DNA from: Hortaea werneckii
Lineage: Eukaryota; Ascomycota; Dothideomycetes; Mycosphaerellales; Teratosphaeriaceae
Length of the DNA: 64,000 nt
Assembly: GCA_037044905.1 (NCBI GenBank)
Contig: JBAOKB010000105.1
Coordinates: forward strand, 648,865 to 712,864
Reading direction: 5' to 3'
Both the position numbers and the translations under genes were made by a program. Shown here in pieces: positions 1 to 11,388 of the stretch (position 1 is its first letter; every line of letters begins with the position of its first letter). Below the pieces are notes generated by a model, which worked only from the letters and a program-made list of their open reading frames with translations, ran no database searches and was not told the origin of the DNA.

Positions 1-1
1 T

Positions 2-1958
2 GATGATTTCTCCCGGATGAATATTGAAATTATTGCAACGCTTCTGGAGAATTGTGGAAGGTACCTCCTGCGCAACCCGGAGACTGCACCACGCATGTCG
101 TCCTTTTTGGAGACGTTGCAGCGTAAGAAAGCCGCACAGCATCTTGGCCAGCAGGAGCGCATGCTTGTCGAGAACGCCGTGTACTACGTCAACCCTCCCG
201 AACGTGCTGCCATCCAGCAGAAGGAGAGGACTACTCTAGAGCTTTACGTGCGGAAATTGGTGTACGAGGACCTGAACAAGAAGACTATTGAGAAGGTCAT
301 CAAACAGATACGCAAGCTTCACTGGGAAGAGACGGAGGTGGTTGAGCTGCTCCGCAAGGTCTTCGTCAAGCCTGGTAAGATCAAGTACAGTCACGTCCAC
401 CTACTAGCTGTTATGCTTGGTGCACTCTACAAGTTCCACGTGGGCTTTGCCATCTCGGTCATCGACGAGGTGTTGGAGCGCATCACAGTCGGCCTGGAGA
501 CGAACGATTTCAAGTACAACCAACGTCGCATTGCTGAAGTGAAGTACCTGGGTGAACTCTACATTTACAGGCTCGTCGACTCAGGACTGATCTTTGACAC
601 GCTCTACCAAATCCTCAACTACGGACACGATGGATATGCACAGCCTGGCAAAATTTCGCCAATGGATCTTCCGGACGACTATTTTCGTATTCGTCTTGTT
701 GCGGCCTTGCTTGAAACCTGCGGAGTTTACTTCGAGAGGGGCGCGAACAAGAGGAAACTCGACTTCTATCTGGCTTTCCTTCAATACTACATCAACCTGA
801 AAGATCCGCTGCCGATGGATATGGAATTCGTTGTGCAAGACCTCTACAGCTTGCTGAGGAAGGATTGGAAACTTGTCCTCAACGATTTGCCAGAAGCGAG
901 TCGTGTCTTTGCCGAAGCGTGCAAGCAGAACTACCAAGATACGGCAAGTGGCAAGGCGGCAGAAGTCGAAGATGACGAGCCAACTGCTGAGCCTGACGGC
1001 TCTCATGATCCACGTGCTGACGGTGAAGATGCTCGTCTTGCGGACGACGACGCCGAAGATGCCAAATCAGACGACGAAGAAGCCGCACAAGCTGAAGAAG
1101 GCGCAGGACTCCCGCAGAGTCCGACGACGAGGAACATATTGTCGTCACTAGACCAGAAGATCAACGCGACCCTGAGGCTGAAGCCGAATTTGACCGCGAA
1201 CTTGCTAAGATGATGGCTGAAAGTGTAGAGTCGCGCCGAACCGATCGCAAGCCTATGTTCGATGTCCCACTTCCCATGCGCCGCACCGTACGTGATGCCA
1301 CCAGCACTGCCGATGACAGCGGTGGCGAATCGCCTGCGCCGGCTGCGCCTGGTCAGGGAACCATGAAGTTCGCTCTCTTGAGCAAGAAAGGCAACCGCCA
1401 ACAGGTAAATCCTTCTTCTCAAATCCATAGTCCAGATGTCAGCGCTCACATAATCCACAGACCCGATCAATCGATCTGCCCTCCGACTCGAACTTTGCTA
1501 TTGCTATGCGCAATCAGCAAGAGGCCGAGCGCGCCGAGCAGCAACGTATCAAGAACCTGGTCCTCAACTACGACCTCACGGATGATCAGAACGATGGTAT
1601 TCCCCAACCCAATTTCCATTACGTCCACTCGCGCAACGGCACCCGCACGCGTCTCGTCGGCAACGGTTCCCTCAACAAGAGCCTTGCTCCCCTTCCCTTC
1701 AAACCCGGCGGTCGCTCTCAACGCTTGACCAGCTCCGGTGGTACTAAAGACGACGACGACGGCAATGCCAAAAAGACGCTTCATCCCGCCACCCTTCCAC
1801 CAACCCCCACTGTCAACTACCCTAAGCTCCCTGACGCATTGGCTGACCATCCAGGCACCTTCGAAACCCTTCACGGCCAGCCCCGTCTCGACAAGTCCGG
1901 CAATACGCGGAGCAAGCAGCGCTCGAGGAAGTTACAGCTGTCGGATGTTGATTGGTGA
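2..1958 (+). CDS. UPF2: Upf2/Nmd2, nonsense-mediated decay factor (5' truncated by window edge)
   Basis: C-terminal part of the nonsense-mediated mRNA decay scaffold that bridges Upf1 and the exon-junction or Upf3 complex in the cytoplasm. The reading frame is already open at base 2 and carries the last MIF4G-type helical domain (segments such as ELIATLLENCGRYLL-like at the start, RIRLVAALLETCG later), then an Asp/Glu-rich linker, then the conserved Upf1-binding tail (FDVPLPMRR, MKFALLSKKGNRQQ, IKNLVLNYDL). A clear intron lies at 1405-1460 (GTAAAT..CACAG, phase 0). The acidic linker changes frame near 1096-1120. An intron at 1023-1117 (GTGAAG..CGCAG, 95 nt) joins both frames exactly, but a single-base indel is an alternative. 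With the intron, 601 residues are visible. The upstream exons lie outside the window. Family identity is secure; the linker model is not. Confidence 0.9.
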
Positions 1959-3145
1959 GGCCGAACCTTTGTCCACCTCATCGGAAATAACGCAGCAAGT
2001 GAAGCGAGATTTTGTATTTCTCTGTGCTAAGCTGATCTCGCCTTCCTCGTGGGCTATCGCAGGACATAACGATGGCCTTGCCCTCCCTTTCCATGAGACA
2101 TTTCATCTGTTTGTCTCTATCAATGAGATCGGGTTACACGACCTTCAAAACGTGGAAATGATGATGTTTGGTGCATGATAGCTGTTTTACCTGCCTCCAA
2201 ACCGACCCGTCCACCTTTCGAGCACGAATGACGGCGGCAACACAACCCCTACCCAACTTTGCTGGGCCACATGGACGCCGCCATTTTTCCGGCCAGCTGA
2301 TCAGCAAACCGTGGGAATTGTGTGAAGCCATCAGGTCCTCTTGCAGAGGAAGGGACGGAGTCTCAATGAATCTCTACGCAGCGGAATGGGGCGAGATGGG
2401 TGATAGGGAGGAGAGAGGAGAGGCGAGCGAAAGGAAGGAAAGGAACATGACTCGACCACGGTTTCAGGCGAATGGGCTGAGGCTGGTAGTTAGTGATGGC
2501 TAGACGAGGGGTGGTGGAATAAGAAGAGTGCAGGGGTACAGACAGGCAGTGGATGTTGGGCACTGAGATGGTGGTGCAGGTGAGGGTGGGTGGATAGAGA
2601 ATTTGAGAGTGGAGAGTAGATATCAGATTGGCTGCGATAGGGTGTGGAGTTGCTGACCTGTAGTCATTCGTTCACGATTTCCTTCTTCCTCCCGCCTCCC
2701 TTCTCGGTCTCACACTTTGCCATCTTGCCCGTTCTTTTGGTGTCGATGGATGTAGAGGGAGGAGCTGCATTTGAGGAAAAGTGAAAGAATGGATTTGACC
2801 GACCGCTACACAGGTTTCGCTGGATTCCATATGATGAAGTATAAGCTACATACAAGTCAGAACCACCCCGACCCACTCCACTCTTCTCTTCTCCTCCCTT
2901 TGCGCCAGCCATCGTCTCTCCGGGGATGTCGTACTAGGATACTGAATTGCGAGGGGAGGAAACACAAGAACGAGACCTCCGCCCTCTTCCCCTGCCAACC
3001 CCGAAAAAGAAAATGAAAAACAAACAGGTCGCCTGTCTAGGAATACATCGTCAACCCCCAACCCCAACAACAAAGACTAAGAGGAAGGAGAAGCGTGTTC
3101 CCACCTTCACCCCTCTCTTTCTCTCTTCCCCTTCTCTTTCAAGAA
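1959..3145. other. Intergenic, no gene seen
   Basis: About 1.2 kb between the Upf2 stop and the end of the small minus-strand gene. It holds purine-rich stretches (about 2380-2620) and pyrimidine-rich stretches (about 2860-3160) that give several short open frames without any recognisable protein pattern. It probably contains 3' untranslated regions of both flanking genes. Confidence 0.6.
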
Positions 3146-3556
3146 TCAACCACTACCACCACCACAGCCACTGCTATGATACCCCTTCAAACTCCCCGCC
3201 TCCAGCAACTTCTCATGCGCTTCGCGCTTCAAATCGCTCGGGTTCCAACTCTGTCGCCTTTGCGCCGGCGCGCCTGCCGCTGCCGCCGCTGCTGCGGCTG
3301 ATGAGGAGGCTTGGTGGTAGTTGTCCGTTGCTGGTGGTCCTGCTCCGGCGGCGGAAGTTGTAGCGGTCGTGACTACACCGCTGCCAACGACAACGCCAGT
3401 GGGGTGGTTGAAGTCGGGGTCTTTGGTCGTCAGGTGGAAGTCGTGGCTTGAACTGCTGGGGATCTCGGCGGGCTTGGTTTCGGAGACGAGGGCGCGCGTG
3501 GCGAGGGTGCTGGCTTTTTGGTAGTCGTAGGGGTGGGTGCCTAGGGTGGAAGCCAT
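3146..3556 (-). CDS. Small conserved-type fungal protein with QSWN..DLKRE motif
   Basis: A 136-residue protein without signal peptide or membrane segment. It opens with a Tyr/Lys/Ala-rich segment (HPYDYQKASTLATRAL), has an Ala- and Ser-rich middle, and ends with an RRQSWNPSDLKREAHEKLLE segment followed by GYHSSG. Short fungal proteins with a charged QSWN-x-x-D-x-K motif near the C-terminus are common and often linked to conidiation or stress, but I cannot name the family with certainty. No function is proposed. The start Met at 3556 follows from the conserved-looking N-terminus. The Gly-rich last residues could hide a missed terminal intron. The gene is on the opposite strand to Upf2 and ends tail-to-tail with it. 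Confidence 0.6.
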   Translation of the reverse strand: MASTLGTHPYDYQKASTLATRALVSETKPAEIPSSSSHDFHLTTKDPDFNHPTGVVVGSGVVTTATTSAAGAGPPATDNYHQASSSAAAAAAAAGAPAQRRQSWNPSDLKREAHEKLLEAGSLKGYHSSGCGGGSG

Positions 3557-4624
3557 GATCTTTCCTTGTTCGGTTTTTCGCTTGGTGGCTATTTGGTTGA
3601 CAGTTCTTGATAGCGAGGACCTTCTTGGGCTGTTCTCTTCGGCCTAAGGATGTGAATGTCTGGCTTTTGGTGGGGTTTGTCCTTCTTGCTGCGGCTGGCG
3701 AGCTGTAAGATGTGATTGTGAATATGGTTTTGCAGCCGTTGAATCGAATGTGCCTGTTGTTTTCTTTGAATCAATCCGAGAATAGGCGAGTAATCACCTC
3801 CCTGTACGGCTGCCTCCCTCATTTTCAACTGCTCCTGCTGTAAACTTTCCCCCACCTCAAGATGGGACTTGCCAAGTGTCAGCATGGAAGTTGCATGCGC
3901 TCACACTGTGGTCTGATGTGCAGGAAAGGGAGGGGAAAGCACCAACGTGCAGATTACCTCTGGCATGAGCTTTACCAGCTCAAGGTACTTCCCAAGATAC
4001 CCCATCCTTGAGCTGGACCTGCCCCTGCTATATGCCCGATCGAGAGAGCTCTCAGCAATGGCCTGTGAGCTCCATTATCTGCTGTGAGCGAGAACGACCA
4101 CTTATCACCTCTGGATGATGTGTTGTCTACCATTCCAAAACCGGCGTGGAGCGGATCTCTTGCAATGTCGCCGTCATCAATTTAGCAGTATGCCCGCTTC
4201 TCTCGGCATTTTCTGTATCTCAGACATCGGATGTTTAACTTGATGCGACACGTGACCAGAGAAGGATAGTTTGCAGCCTTCCAGGCATGTGATCGTCCTA
4301 CCAAAAAGTGAGCCGGTGGGTGTAAATCTCCATGGCTAAAGTCATGCCGCAGCGTAATGCATCTCGCTTTTTGACAAATGAACCTGTGGCAATCACTTCA
4401 ATCAGAAAAGAAAAGAGCTTGCGACCATGTTCCTGGCCAAATGTGGTTTGAGCTATTCGTCTAAAAAAGCAAGACAGTCACCGTTACTGCAAAATGTGGT
4501 ATCTCGTAAACCCCATGCCCAAAACGAAATGCCTTTCCCCTACGCCACTAAACTCCCATCAGAGACTCGTAAAGCTTCTGCCAGATGTCCTTCACTCTGT
4601 CTGCCTCTGTCCAGATCAGTCTTT
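3557..4624. other. Intergenic, no gene seen
   Basis: About 1.1 kb upstream of the small minus-strand gene and downstream of Spc24. A 98-residue minus-strand frame at 3589-3885 lies directly upstream of the small gene and has no family-like pattern; it may be 5' leader sequence. Nothing else is recognisable. Confidence 0.55.
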
Positions 4625-5331
4625 TCACAGACTATCCCAGAACATATTCGCATAGAAACTCCGGTTAATCTTCCCATCTACATTGACGACATTCACGTCG
4701 CCTCGGGCGGTATTGTGAATGACAGCCCGATTGTACTCGCCTGTCGTGTCGTCCTGCGAAGCGTCGATGCCGAGGGAGCGGTAGAATTGGAGTTTGAGAC
4801 TGTCAATGAGTGTTAGCAAAGCGTGTCCTCCCACATGAAGATTCGCCATCGTCGTCGTGGGTGAAGCCAGACGATATGTGCGAGTAGCAGATGTCCGGAT
4901 CAAACTTACATCACTTCATCTTCAGCATCCCCAACAGTCCTCCTACCCCCCTCCGTTCCTTCCTTCTCCAATTGCTCCAGTTGCGCTTTCAACCCAGCCA
5001 ACTCCGACCCTAACCTCTCGCCTTCAATCTCCGCATCGCTGACTCCCTTCGCCACACGGAACTTTTCGGTATCCATCCGCAGCATCTCGCTAGCGTGCTT
5101 GCCTGCATCGTGCCGCTCTTCTTCGTAGGCGTACTCGGATTTCAGGTTGTTGAGCCGGCGGCTGAGGTTCTTGAGGATGGATTGCTGCTGGTTGAGTTTG
5201 GCGTTGCGGGTCGTGTGCAGGGTGCCGATGGATTCGGAGATGCGGCTCAGGGCTTCCTTGTCGGGCGCAATGTGGAATTGGTTGGTGGTTTCGGTGATGA
5301 GGGAGACGGGGTCTTCGTCGAAGAGGACCAT
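4625..5331 (-). CDS. SPC24: Kinetochore protein Spc24 (Ndc80 complex)
   Basis: Spc24 pairs with Spc25 to anchor the Ndc80 complex at the inner kinetochore. Two exons: 5331-4910 and 4799-4625, split by a 110-nt intron (4909-4800) with GTAAGT donor, GCTAAC branch site and ACAG acceptor; the join is phase 2. The product is 198 residues, the usual length. Residues 1-140 are a heptad-rich coiled coil starting MVLFDEDPVSLI. The second exon gives the globular C-terminus with LKLQFYRSLGID and a closing segment containing GDVNVVNVD and FYANMFWDSL, all characteristic of fungal Spc24. An in-frame extension to 5430 exists, but the Met at 5331 matches the family N-terminus. It is divergent from Fis1, whose ATG is 365 bp away. 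No damage seen. Confidence 0.93.
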
Positions 5332-5696
5332 TTTTGTGCGCAGGATGGGTGTGATGGCTTCCTGATGTGCGATGCGGCGGTCCCAGTAAGTATTTTGAGT
5401 GTGTGATTCCCGTAGTGTAGAGTGTCTCAATGCGCTGGCACTGGCGATATGGTATCCCTTCTAGATTCTGTACAGCTTTGTTGATCCCGTCGCACGCGAA
5501 AGTCAACAAAGCTCGGGTCACAGCAACGGAGCGGAACTTCCCCCGCGAATGACGATCGCCAAGCTGCCTCCCTCCCCCAGCTTCCAAGTGCTTGCGCATG
5601 TGAAAGCCGACAGGCAGATAGGGAAGGGGTAGGCGGCAAAACATACAAGGTACACTGCACACATCAAACAGTGTTGAAGCGTAGAAGGCAGTGACT
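5332..5696. promoter_or_regulatory. Shared divergent promoter of Spc24 and Fis1
   Basis: The 365 bp between the two start codons must hold both promoters and 5' leaders because the genes point away from each other. No TATA-like element stands out. This is inference from gene arrangement. Confidence 0.5.
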
Positions 5697-6335
5697 ATGA
5701 GCAACCTCCCATGTAAGTCGGACTTGCACATCATCACCATCCAGCAAAGCCAGCGACAGCACAATCACCAGCGACATACGATGGCTAACCCTGATCTCTG
5801 GCTACCAGACGCGGCCGATGCCGAAAGGTACGCATCTCTCTGTTCCAAACATCAAACCTATACCAGTGCATCGGCATAATAACCATACCCTCTCTCTTCC
5901 TCCTACAGCCCACTGAAACCCGCCGAACTCGGCGTCCTCCGCTCGCAGTACGAAAAGGAAGGCGAATACGTCTCCCTCCAGACCAAGTTCAACTTCGCCT
6001 GGGGCCTGATCAAGTCCAACCAGCGCCACGACCAGCAGGAAGGGGTGCGTCTCTTATCCGACATCTTCCGCGCGAGCCCCGAACGTCGTCGCGAATGTCT
6101 CTACTACCTGGCTCTAGGGAACTATAAGCTGGGAAATTATGCCGAGGCGAGGAGGTATAATGATAGTTTGCTTGGGCTGGAGGGAGGCAACCTGCAGGCG
6201 CAGAGTTTGAGGCAGCTGATCGATGAGAAGGTTAGTAAGGAGGGGTTGATGGGCGTGGCGATTGTGGGTGGGTTGGCGGCGGCTGCGGCTGTCGGTGTGG
6301 GGATGCTGGTTAAGGGGGCACAGCGGAAGCGATGA
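5697..6335 (+). CDS. FIS1: Fis1, mitochondrial/peroxisomal fission adaptor
   Basis: Tail-anchored outer mitochondrial membrane protein that recruits the dynamin fission machinery. Three exons: 5697-5712 (16 nt), 5809-5827 (19 nt) and 5909-6335. The two tiny exons are required: only their splicing produces the family N-terminus MSNLPYAADAESPLKPAEL. The introns are 96 and 81 nt with GTAAGT and GTACGC donors. The product is 153 residues, the normal fungal length. It contains the two TPR-like helical hairpins (for example ECLYYLALGNYKLGNYAEARRY), then KEGLMGVAIVGG and a single C-terminal membrane helix of Ala, Val and Gly, ending with a basic KGAQRKR tail. An in-frame ATG at 5781 lies inside intron 1 and is not the start. 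No disruption is seen. Confidence 0.95.
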
Positions 6336-6583
6336 GAGTAGGCATTCGCTGGAGACGATGGAAGAAAGAGACATAACGAGGGGTGGAGATGTCATGCGAG
6401 AAGTCATAACGGTCGTGTCATCATATGTACAGCTATTCTAGGCGTTTACCACGGTGTTTAATGAGCAAACCCCTTTGCGAAGCCATCATCCCGAAATCCC
6501 ACCCACCATTGTGTCTATATGCGCATCCGGCAAAGCATATGCAACTAGAACCTCCGATGCGCCATACAATCACACCGACCCGC

Positions 6584-7527
6584 CTAAGGCCCAACTCCCG
6601 CATTCGGATCCGGCATCTCACCCCCCGCCAACCGCATCACCTCCTCTCCGACCTCTTTCCCCGGCACATTTTCCTTGTCGTCAACCCCTCCACCTCCCTC
6701 ACAACATCCCTGTTCCTGCTGCAAATACACCCTAAACCACCCATCCCCATCCTCCTCCCCATCCTCCCCACCAACTTCAAACCGCGCCCCACACACATCC
6801 CCTCCCCACTTCCACATCCGATACACCAAACTCCTATACACGATCCGCCACACCCCAACACTAAACCCCGTCCCTCCCTCTCCCCGTCCTCCTCCTGCTA
6901 CTCCTCCCTTCTCCCCCCTCCTCACCACCTCAAAACACCGCACCTTCCGCAACCCCTTCAACGTCTCGGCGAAAATATACGCCAGCGTATGACTCTGGCT
7001 CAGATCCGCGACTTCGGCGTACGCCGTCCGGGCGAAACAATCCGGTCGGAGGGGGACTATTGTCAATTTCTCCAGGGTCAATTCCGAATGTCCGAAGGGG
7101 AGGGAGCACCAGGTTTCGTTCAGGGAGCGTAGGGCGTTGATCCGTGCTGTCAGGGTGAGGTGGCGTAGGGATTGCAGTTGGATTGGGCGGAGCGGGGTGG
7201 TGAGGTGGGCGAAGGTTGAGGGGTCGGAGGCTCGGCTGGGGAGGGAGAAGGGGGTTTGGCTTAGGGCTAGGAGGGTCGCTTCGGTGTGGATTTGTTTGCA
7301 GGTTAGGAGGACTTGGAGGGGGTTGTGGGGGGAGGGTTGGTTGGAGTTGGTGGGCGGGGTGGGGTCCGTTTCTTCGTCGTCGTCGTAGTTGTCGTCATTG
7401 TTGAGCAGTTGCTGATGTTGGGGGAGGGAGGGAGTTTGGGGTCATGAGAGGAGGAGAAGATGTGGAAGTAGATGGTGTTGCGTAGTTCGCGTGGGAGGGT
7501 CAGAAATGTCGCCGTATCCGATGGCAT
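6584..7527 (-). CDS. LPRELR-type fungal protein (2EXR/F-box-like), one frameshift
   Basis: Begins MPSDTATFLTLPRELRNTIYFHIF, the typical opening of the large fungal family whose first helix reads LPxELRxxIY and is followed by an LLLTCKQIHTEA-like segment. Here that second block (LQVLLTCKQIHTEATLLAL) is present but in another frame. The two frames join only if one base is gained or lost between about 7418 and 7441, a G-rich run on the plus strand with no GT available for an intron. Corrected length is about 314 residues, with an ordinary C-terminal part (LTLEKLTIVPLRPD, TLAYIFAETLKGLRKVRCFEV). The function of the family is unknown; some members act as substrate adaptors. It converges with Fis1 over a 248-bp gap. 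Whether the frameshift is real or a sequence error is open. Confidence 0.65.
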
Positions 7528-8483
7528 CGTGATCAAAGGAGGAGGAGGTTGCAAGCAATAGCAGGTCAAGCTCGAATCGGTGAAGTTTAGTGATTATTGT
7601 ATATGAGACAGTAAAGCATGAAGCTGATTCTACTTAGGTTCAGAATAACGAATGAATTATACAACAAGGGCTCGTAAATAGGGATGCTCTGCTATTGATA
7701 TGTTGTTTACAAAAGAAACATCAAGGTGGGAAGCTGCCGGAGGAAGTGATGAATGGTGAAGCTGGGGACCTGATAAGATAAGCCGGTTACGGAACGTCAT
7801 CAAAGGAGCCAAAAGCGCGTGTCGCGTGTTCCGCTCGCTCCAATTGAAGTCGGCAGTTCGTTTGGGTGATGAAAGAACGTCCGGATGACATTACCTCGGC
7901 TTGATCAATCTAGGGAAATATGTCCTTGACAAGTCGATTCTTGTTGCTTTCTTTACCTCTTTGCCAAATACGTTGTTCTACTTAGCACGATCATAAGGAG
8001 AAGAGGTCGCCATCATTCCCGCGCGGCAAAATGGTTGGAATTACGAAGTTTGCTTTAGGAGCTCTAGTCACCTCTCTGGAAGCCAATCAATAAGCATGGA
8101 GCAAAAGGGAAGTGGGTGAAACGATTTGTTGTAGCGAACATTCAGTCTTCATGGCAGGAAGAATCCACGTCCAATTCCTCTTGACAGATGCGCTGTAAGT
8201 ACTATTGCGAATGTCTACACCATATCTTCAGGTTCAGTAGTCGTTGGGGGAAGCCACATTTCACACATCGCTTTTAGAACTAAATCAATAACAACGAGCG
8301 GGATTCATGATTGTGCCTCGGAAATTCATAACAGCGGCAAAAATCGATCCTTCACTCTCTCCTCCGTTGCTGATGACGGCGCCGTACTATCCGGTGTCAG
8401 CTGGCCATGGGACCAAGACGCCCCCGTCCCTTCTAACGAGATCTTAAGCGGCTCGACTTTGTTGACTGGGGTCTGCGGCCGAG
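7528..8483. other. Intergenic, no gene seen
   Basis: About 0.95 kb between the LPRELR-type gene and the end of the cyclin-like gene. Moderately AT-rich, without a convincing reading frame. The part to about 8326 may carry an alternative C-terminus of the cyclin-like gene. Confidence 0.5.
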
Positions 8484-9224
8484 CTAGCTTCTCATCTTGT
8501 TGCGCAATGGTTCCCGCGCCGTCGGTGATGTTAGCAGATCCATCGCTTGCTCGATCGCCCTCGGTGAGCAGAGGCTGTGCAGCGTCCAGTCCAAGGCGGC
8601 TAGTAAATCTATCGTTGCCATGTCGATCTCGCTGGCGGATCGTATGCCGCTGCATACGATTACCGACCACCATGCGCTTTTTGGAGGGTTGTCGCTTGCT
8701 GACATGACGGCTAGGGACATGGCAGCGACGACAAGTAGGTCGCCGGCATCGGCAGGCCGCGGTTCTGCGCGGAATCGCTGCATGGCGTCGTATGTACAGA
8801 CGACGTTGTACGAAAGCGCGATGATTTCGGCAGGGAGCTTGGCGTTGGTGAGCATGTCGAGGATGTGTTCGGTTTCCCATGCTGTTGGGGAGGAGGTTGA
8901 GGTGTATGACTTTTCTGCGAAAAGCCTGGCGATGTGCGAATCTGGATTTTCGCTGTTAGAACGTACGGTCCTGAAATTATGATCGTGATGCATGCATTAC
9001 TCACAATCTAAGGCGACGACATCCTTGACCAGCTCATCTTCATCTTCCTCCTCTACCAACTCCATCACTTCCACGTTGGCACCCATTTTGCTTGGTGGCG
9101 GAGTGCCAAATTGTGACAAAGGTCCTTGAGCGTCCAGAAAGGCGTCCAAGTCTTCGCTGCCGGCAAGTGAGTCGCAAGCACTGAGAGTCGGTGAAGGAGG
9201 GTAGAATGTAGTGGTATTAGACAT
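8484..9224 (-). CDS. Cyclin-fold protein, probably Pcl-like
   Basis: Two exons, 9224-9005 and 8941-8484. The 63-nt intron (9004-8942) has a GTGAGT donor, a TTCTAAC branch site and a CCAG acceptor, joining ..VVALD to YSHIARLFAEKSY. The product is 225 residues. After an acidic N-terminal region there is a helical block with a helix 1 like LPAEIIALSYNVV, then LLVVAAMSLAV, DNPPKSAWW, SEIDMATIDLLAALDWTLHSL. This order resembles a cyclin box as seen in Pcl/Pho80-type partners of Cdk5/Pho85 kinases. An overlapping frame reaching 8326 would give a Ser/Thr/Pro-rich tail (..LTPDSTAPSSATEER..) after a one-base shift, so the C-terminus is uncertain. The cyclin assignment rests on pattern recognition only. 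Confidence 0.55.
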
Positions 9225-10449
9225 TATTGCTTTGGTTGATCACTTGCACGGTCCAGCGAATGATGAGGTGGCTGGGTATAACAGAAGTGCGTGCGTGAAA
9301 GACGTGCAGCAGGAAGAAAGAGTGGAAGAACAGTTTACCCAACCAACTACTGTCTCTTCCGGCTGTGTGAGAGTGCAAGAAGCTTTGATGTGTTTGGCTT
9401 TGGCTTTGCAGGACCTCCCCACCCAGCTGGGCATCGCATGTGCCGCTTCTTCCTCTCATCGTCCGAAGCGGTCAGAAGAGGAAGAAGCGGAGTCGTCACA
9501 TGGATCTACCACGCAGACCGCAATTAGGTATTGCTTCTCCCTAAATTGCACGCTTGGATGGGCTTGGTTCGACGCTTACAGAGGTGGTGAATAGACCGCG
9601 TGGCCATGTTTAGTACCTTGGAAGTAGATTCAATGGCGATGTGCGCATGGAGTGCAGTAGCGCTGGGGCTTTCTACTACTGCTGTGGACACGACCATTTT
9701 TCACCGCTTCTTACGACAAGACCGACGTCTGTGGCTTGTGGATTTGCCACGTATTTCCTACTATGTGCCATTTTAGGCGTCTTGAAGCGACGAACAATGC
9801 GGTAGAGCCCTTGCTCTCTACAAGACCATGGCTCAGCTCGATCTATGAAAACGAATCAAATGGTCAAGGGTAGGCCTGTCAAAGGTTGCGGTTGGAACTG
9901 CGGTCCTGGGGTCCTGGGATGCCGTCGGCCCGACCTCGAATTGGTCGCCGAATTCCGAGGCCGTCGCCAACACGGGCCTTCCATTTGTGGGCCTTCAGCG
10001 CTATTCATGCTGGTCTACTGACTCCTAGATGAGCAGAATCCACTGTTAAACCTGTCGTGGCTAACAAGTCAGGGATAAGTGTCATGACTGTTGTACGACG
10101 CTCATGCAATAGCCAATCGGTCCCGACGCTTTCCATTTCTGGTTTCGCCAATATTTATACAAACTGGAATACGGAGACCAAGTCCTATCTTGTCCCAAAG
10201 GAAACGCAATATATTGGACAGCGCTTCATAAAGAGCAAGATGAAGCAAACAACCGCCGAAGCCAATGACACCGTCACCGGACTGGAAGCCAAGTAGATTG
10301 AGGCATACGATGACGCCTAAAGGTCTTGACCATCAAAACCGGCTTTGATTATGAAAGGAACTTTGTTCTTTGTACAGTCGATGAGACGAAAGAAAGGCTC
10401 AAAAGACCTTCATTCACCAAGTCAAGAATCGCCTATACCATCCACCGGC
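9225..10449. other. Intergenic, no gene seen
   Basis: About 1.2 kb upstream of the cyclin-like gene and downstream of the metallo-beta-lactamase gene. Short open frames at 9211-9594 and 10057-10296 show no family pattern. The first 200 bp probably contain the promoter of the cyclin-like gene. Confidence 0.5.
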
Positions 10450-11388
10450 TCACAAACTCTTAGGAAACGCAAGGTGTTTGTTCCTCTCCCACCAACCCTC
10501 TTCATGCGCAGCAACAAGCTCCACCTTATCGAAAGGATCCTGCTCAAATTCCCGTAGTCGGCGAATACTCTCCGCAGCTTCTGGCTCGTTCAAGTGGATA
10601 CACAGTCGATTTCCCTTCTGGACCCTGCCATGTCCCGATGACTTTCTCGCCAGTTAGCAACCGACGGTCGTGGAAAGCGTCTCCGCATAGCATGATCCAT
10701 CGATCCTTTGTGCGGCATAGGAGGTTGATGTGCCCGGGGAGGTGACCGGGTGTATCGATCACGAAGACGGAGGCGTCGCCGAAGAGGTCCAGCGCTGCTG
10801 GGAAGGGTCCTAGTGGTTTCCACTCCTCGCTCGTGGCGGATCGGAGAGCTCGCTCGATCGTCCGTCGGCTGGGAGGGTGTCCGGGACGAAATGCTGATGA
10901 GGTGCGATTTCCCCTAGTCCGTTCGCCAGCACGTTCAAGGCCCTAGCGCCGACCTTGAACTTAGCGTTGGGGAAGTCCTCGGGATCCCCGTGATGGTCGT
11001 AGTGCACGTGGCTGAGCATCACGAGGTCGATGTCCTTTGGATCTAAGCCTCCGGACTTCAATTGGGCTGCAATTCCTGGAGACAATTCATACGGTTCCCG
11101 GCCATCGATGTGCTTCTGCAACTTCTCTGGGTAGCGTTCCTTTGCTTTGCGCAGGCCCAAGTCGAACATCATTCGGAATGGTTTAGAAGGGTCATGGCCG
11201 AAGACTTTGATGCCGGGATGCTCGATGAAGAAGGCGAGAGACGGCACCGTGCGCTTTGCTCCAGGTTCGGCTGGATGGACGAAGTGATGGTCTGATAGGG
11301 TAATGAAGCCGCCTGCCATGGGCGAAACCGTCACATATTTCTGATCCGATGCTGCTGAAGGCAGGATGGGCTCTCCCATGTTAGCCAT
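10450..11388 (-). CDS. Metallo-beta-lactamase fold hydrolase (lactonase-like), two frameshifts
   Basis: The metal-binding HxHxDH motif is present as HVHYDHHGD, preceded by DIDLVML, and the next block gives VIDTPGHLPGHINLL with its ligand His and CGDAFHD with its ligand Asp. The closing segment holds VELVAAHEEGWW with the last His. This set fits MBL-fold lactonases of the N-acyl-homoserine-lactonase/zearalenone-lactonase-like group, but substrate cannot be told. The N-terminal frame (11388 to about 10860) and the two later frames join only with a missing base near 10860 and an extra base near 10612. With both corrections the protein is 312 residues, normal for the group, and ends at 10450. No intron fits either join. 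Both active-site halves are otherwise undamaged. Confidence 0.75.

Noticed and set aside
5090..5764. 224-codon minus-strand frame over the Spc24/Fis1 promoter
   Set aside because: Overlaps the Spc24 exon in another frame and has no recognisable pattern.
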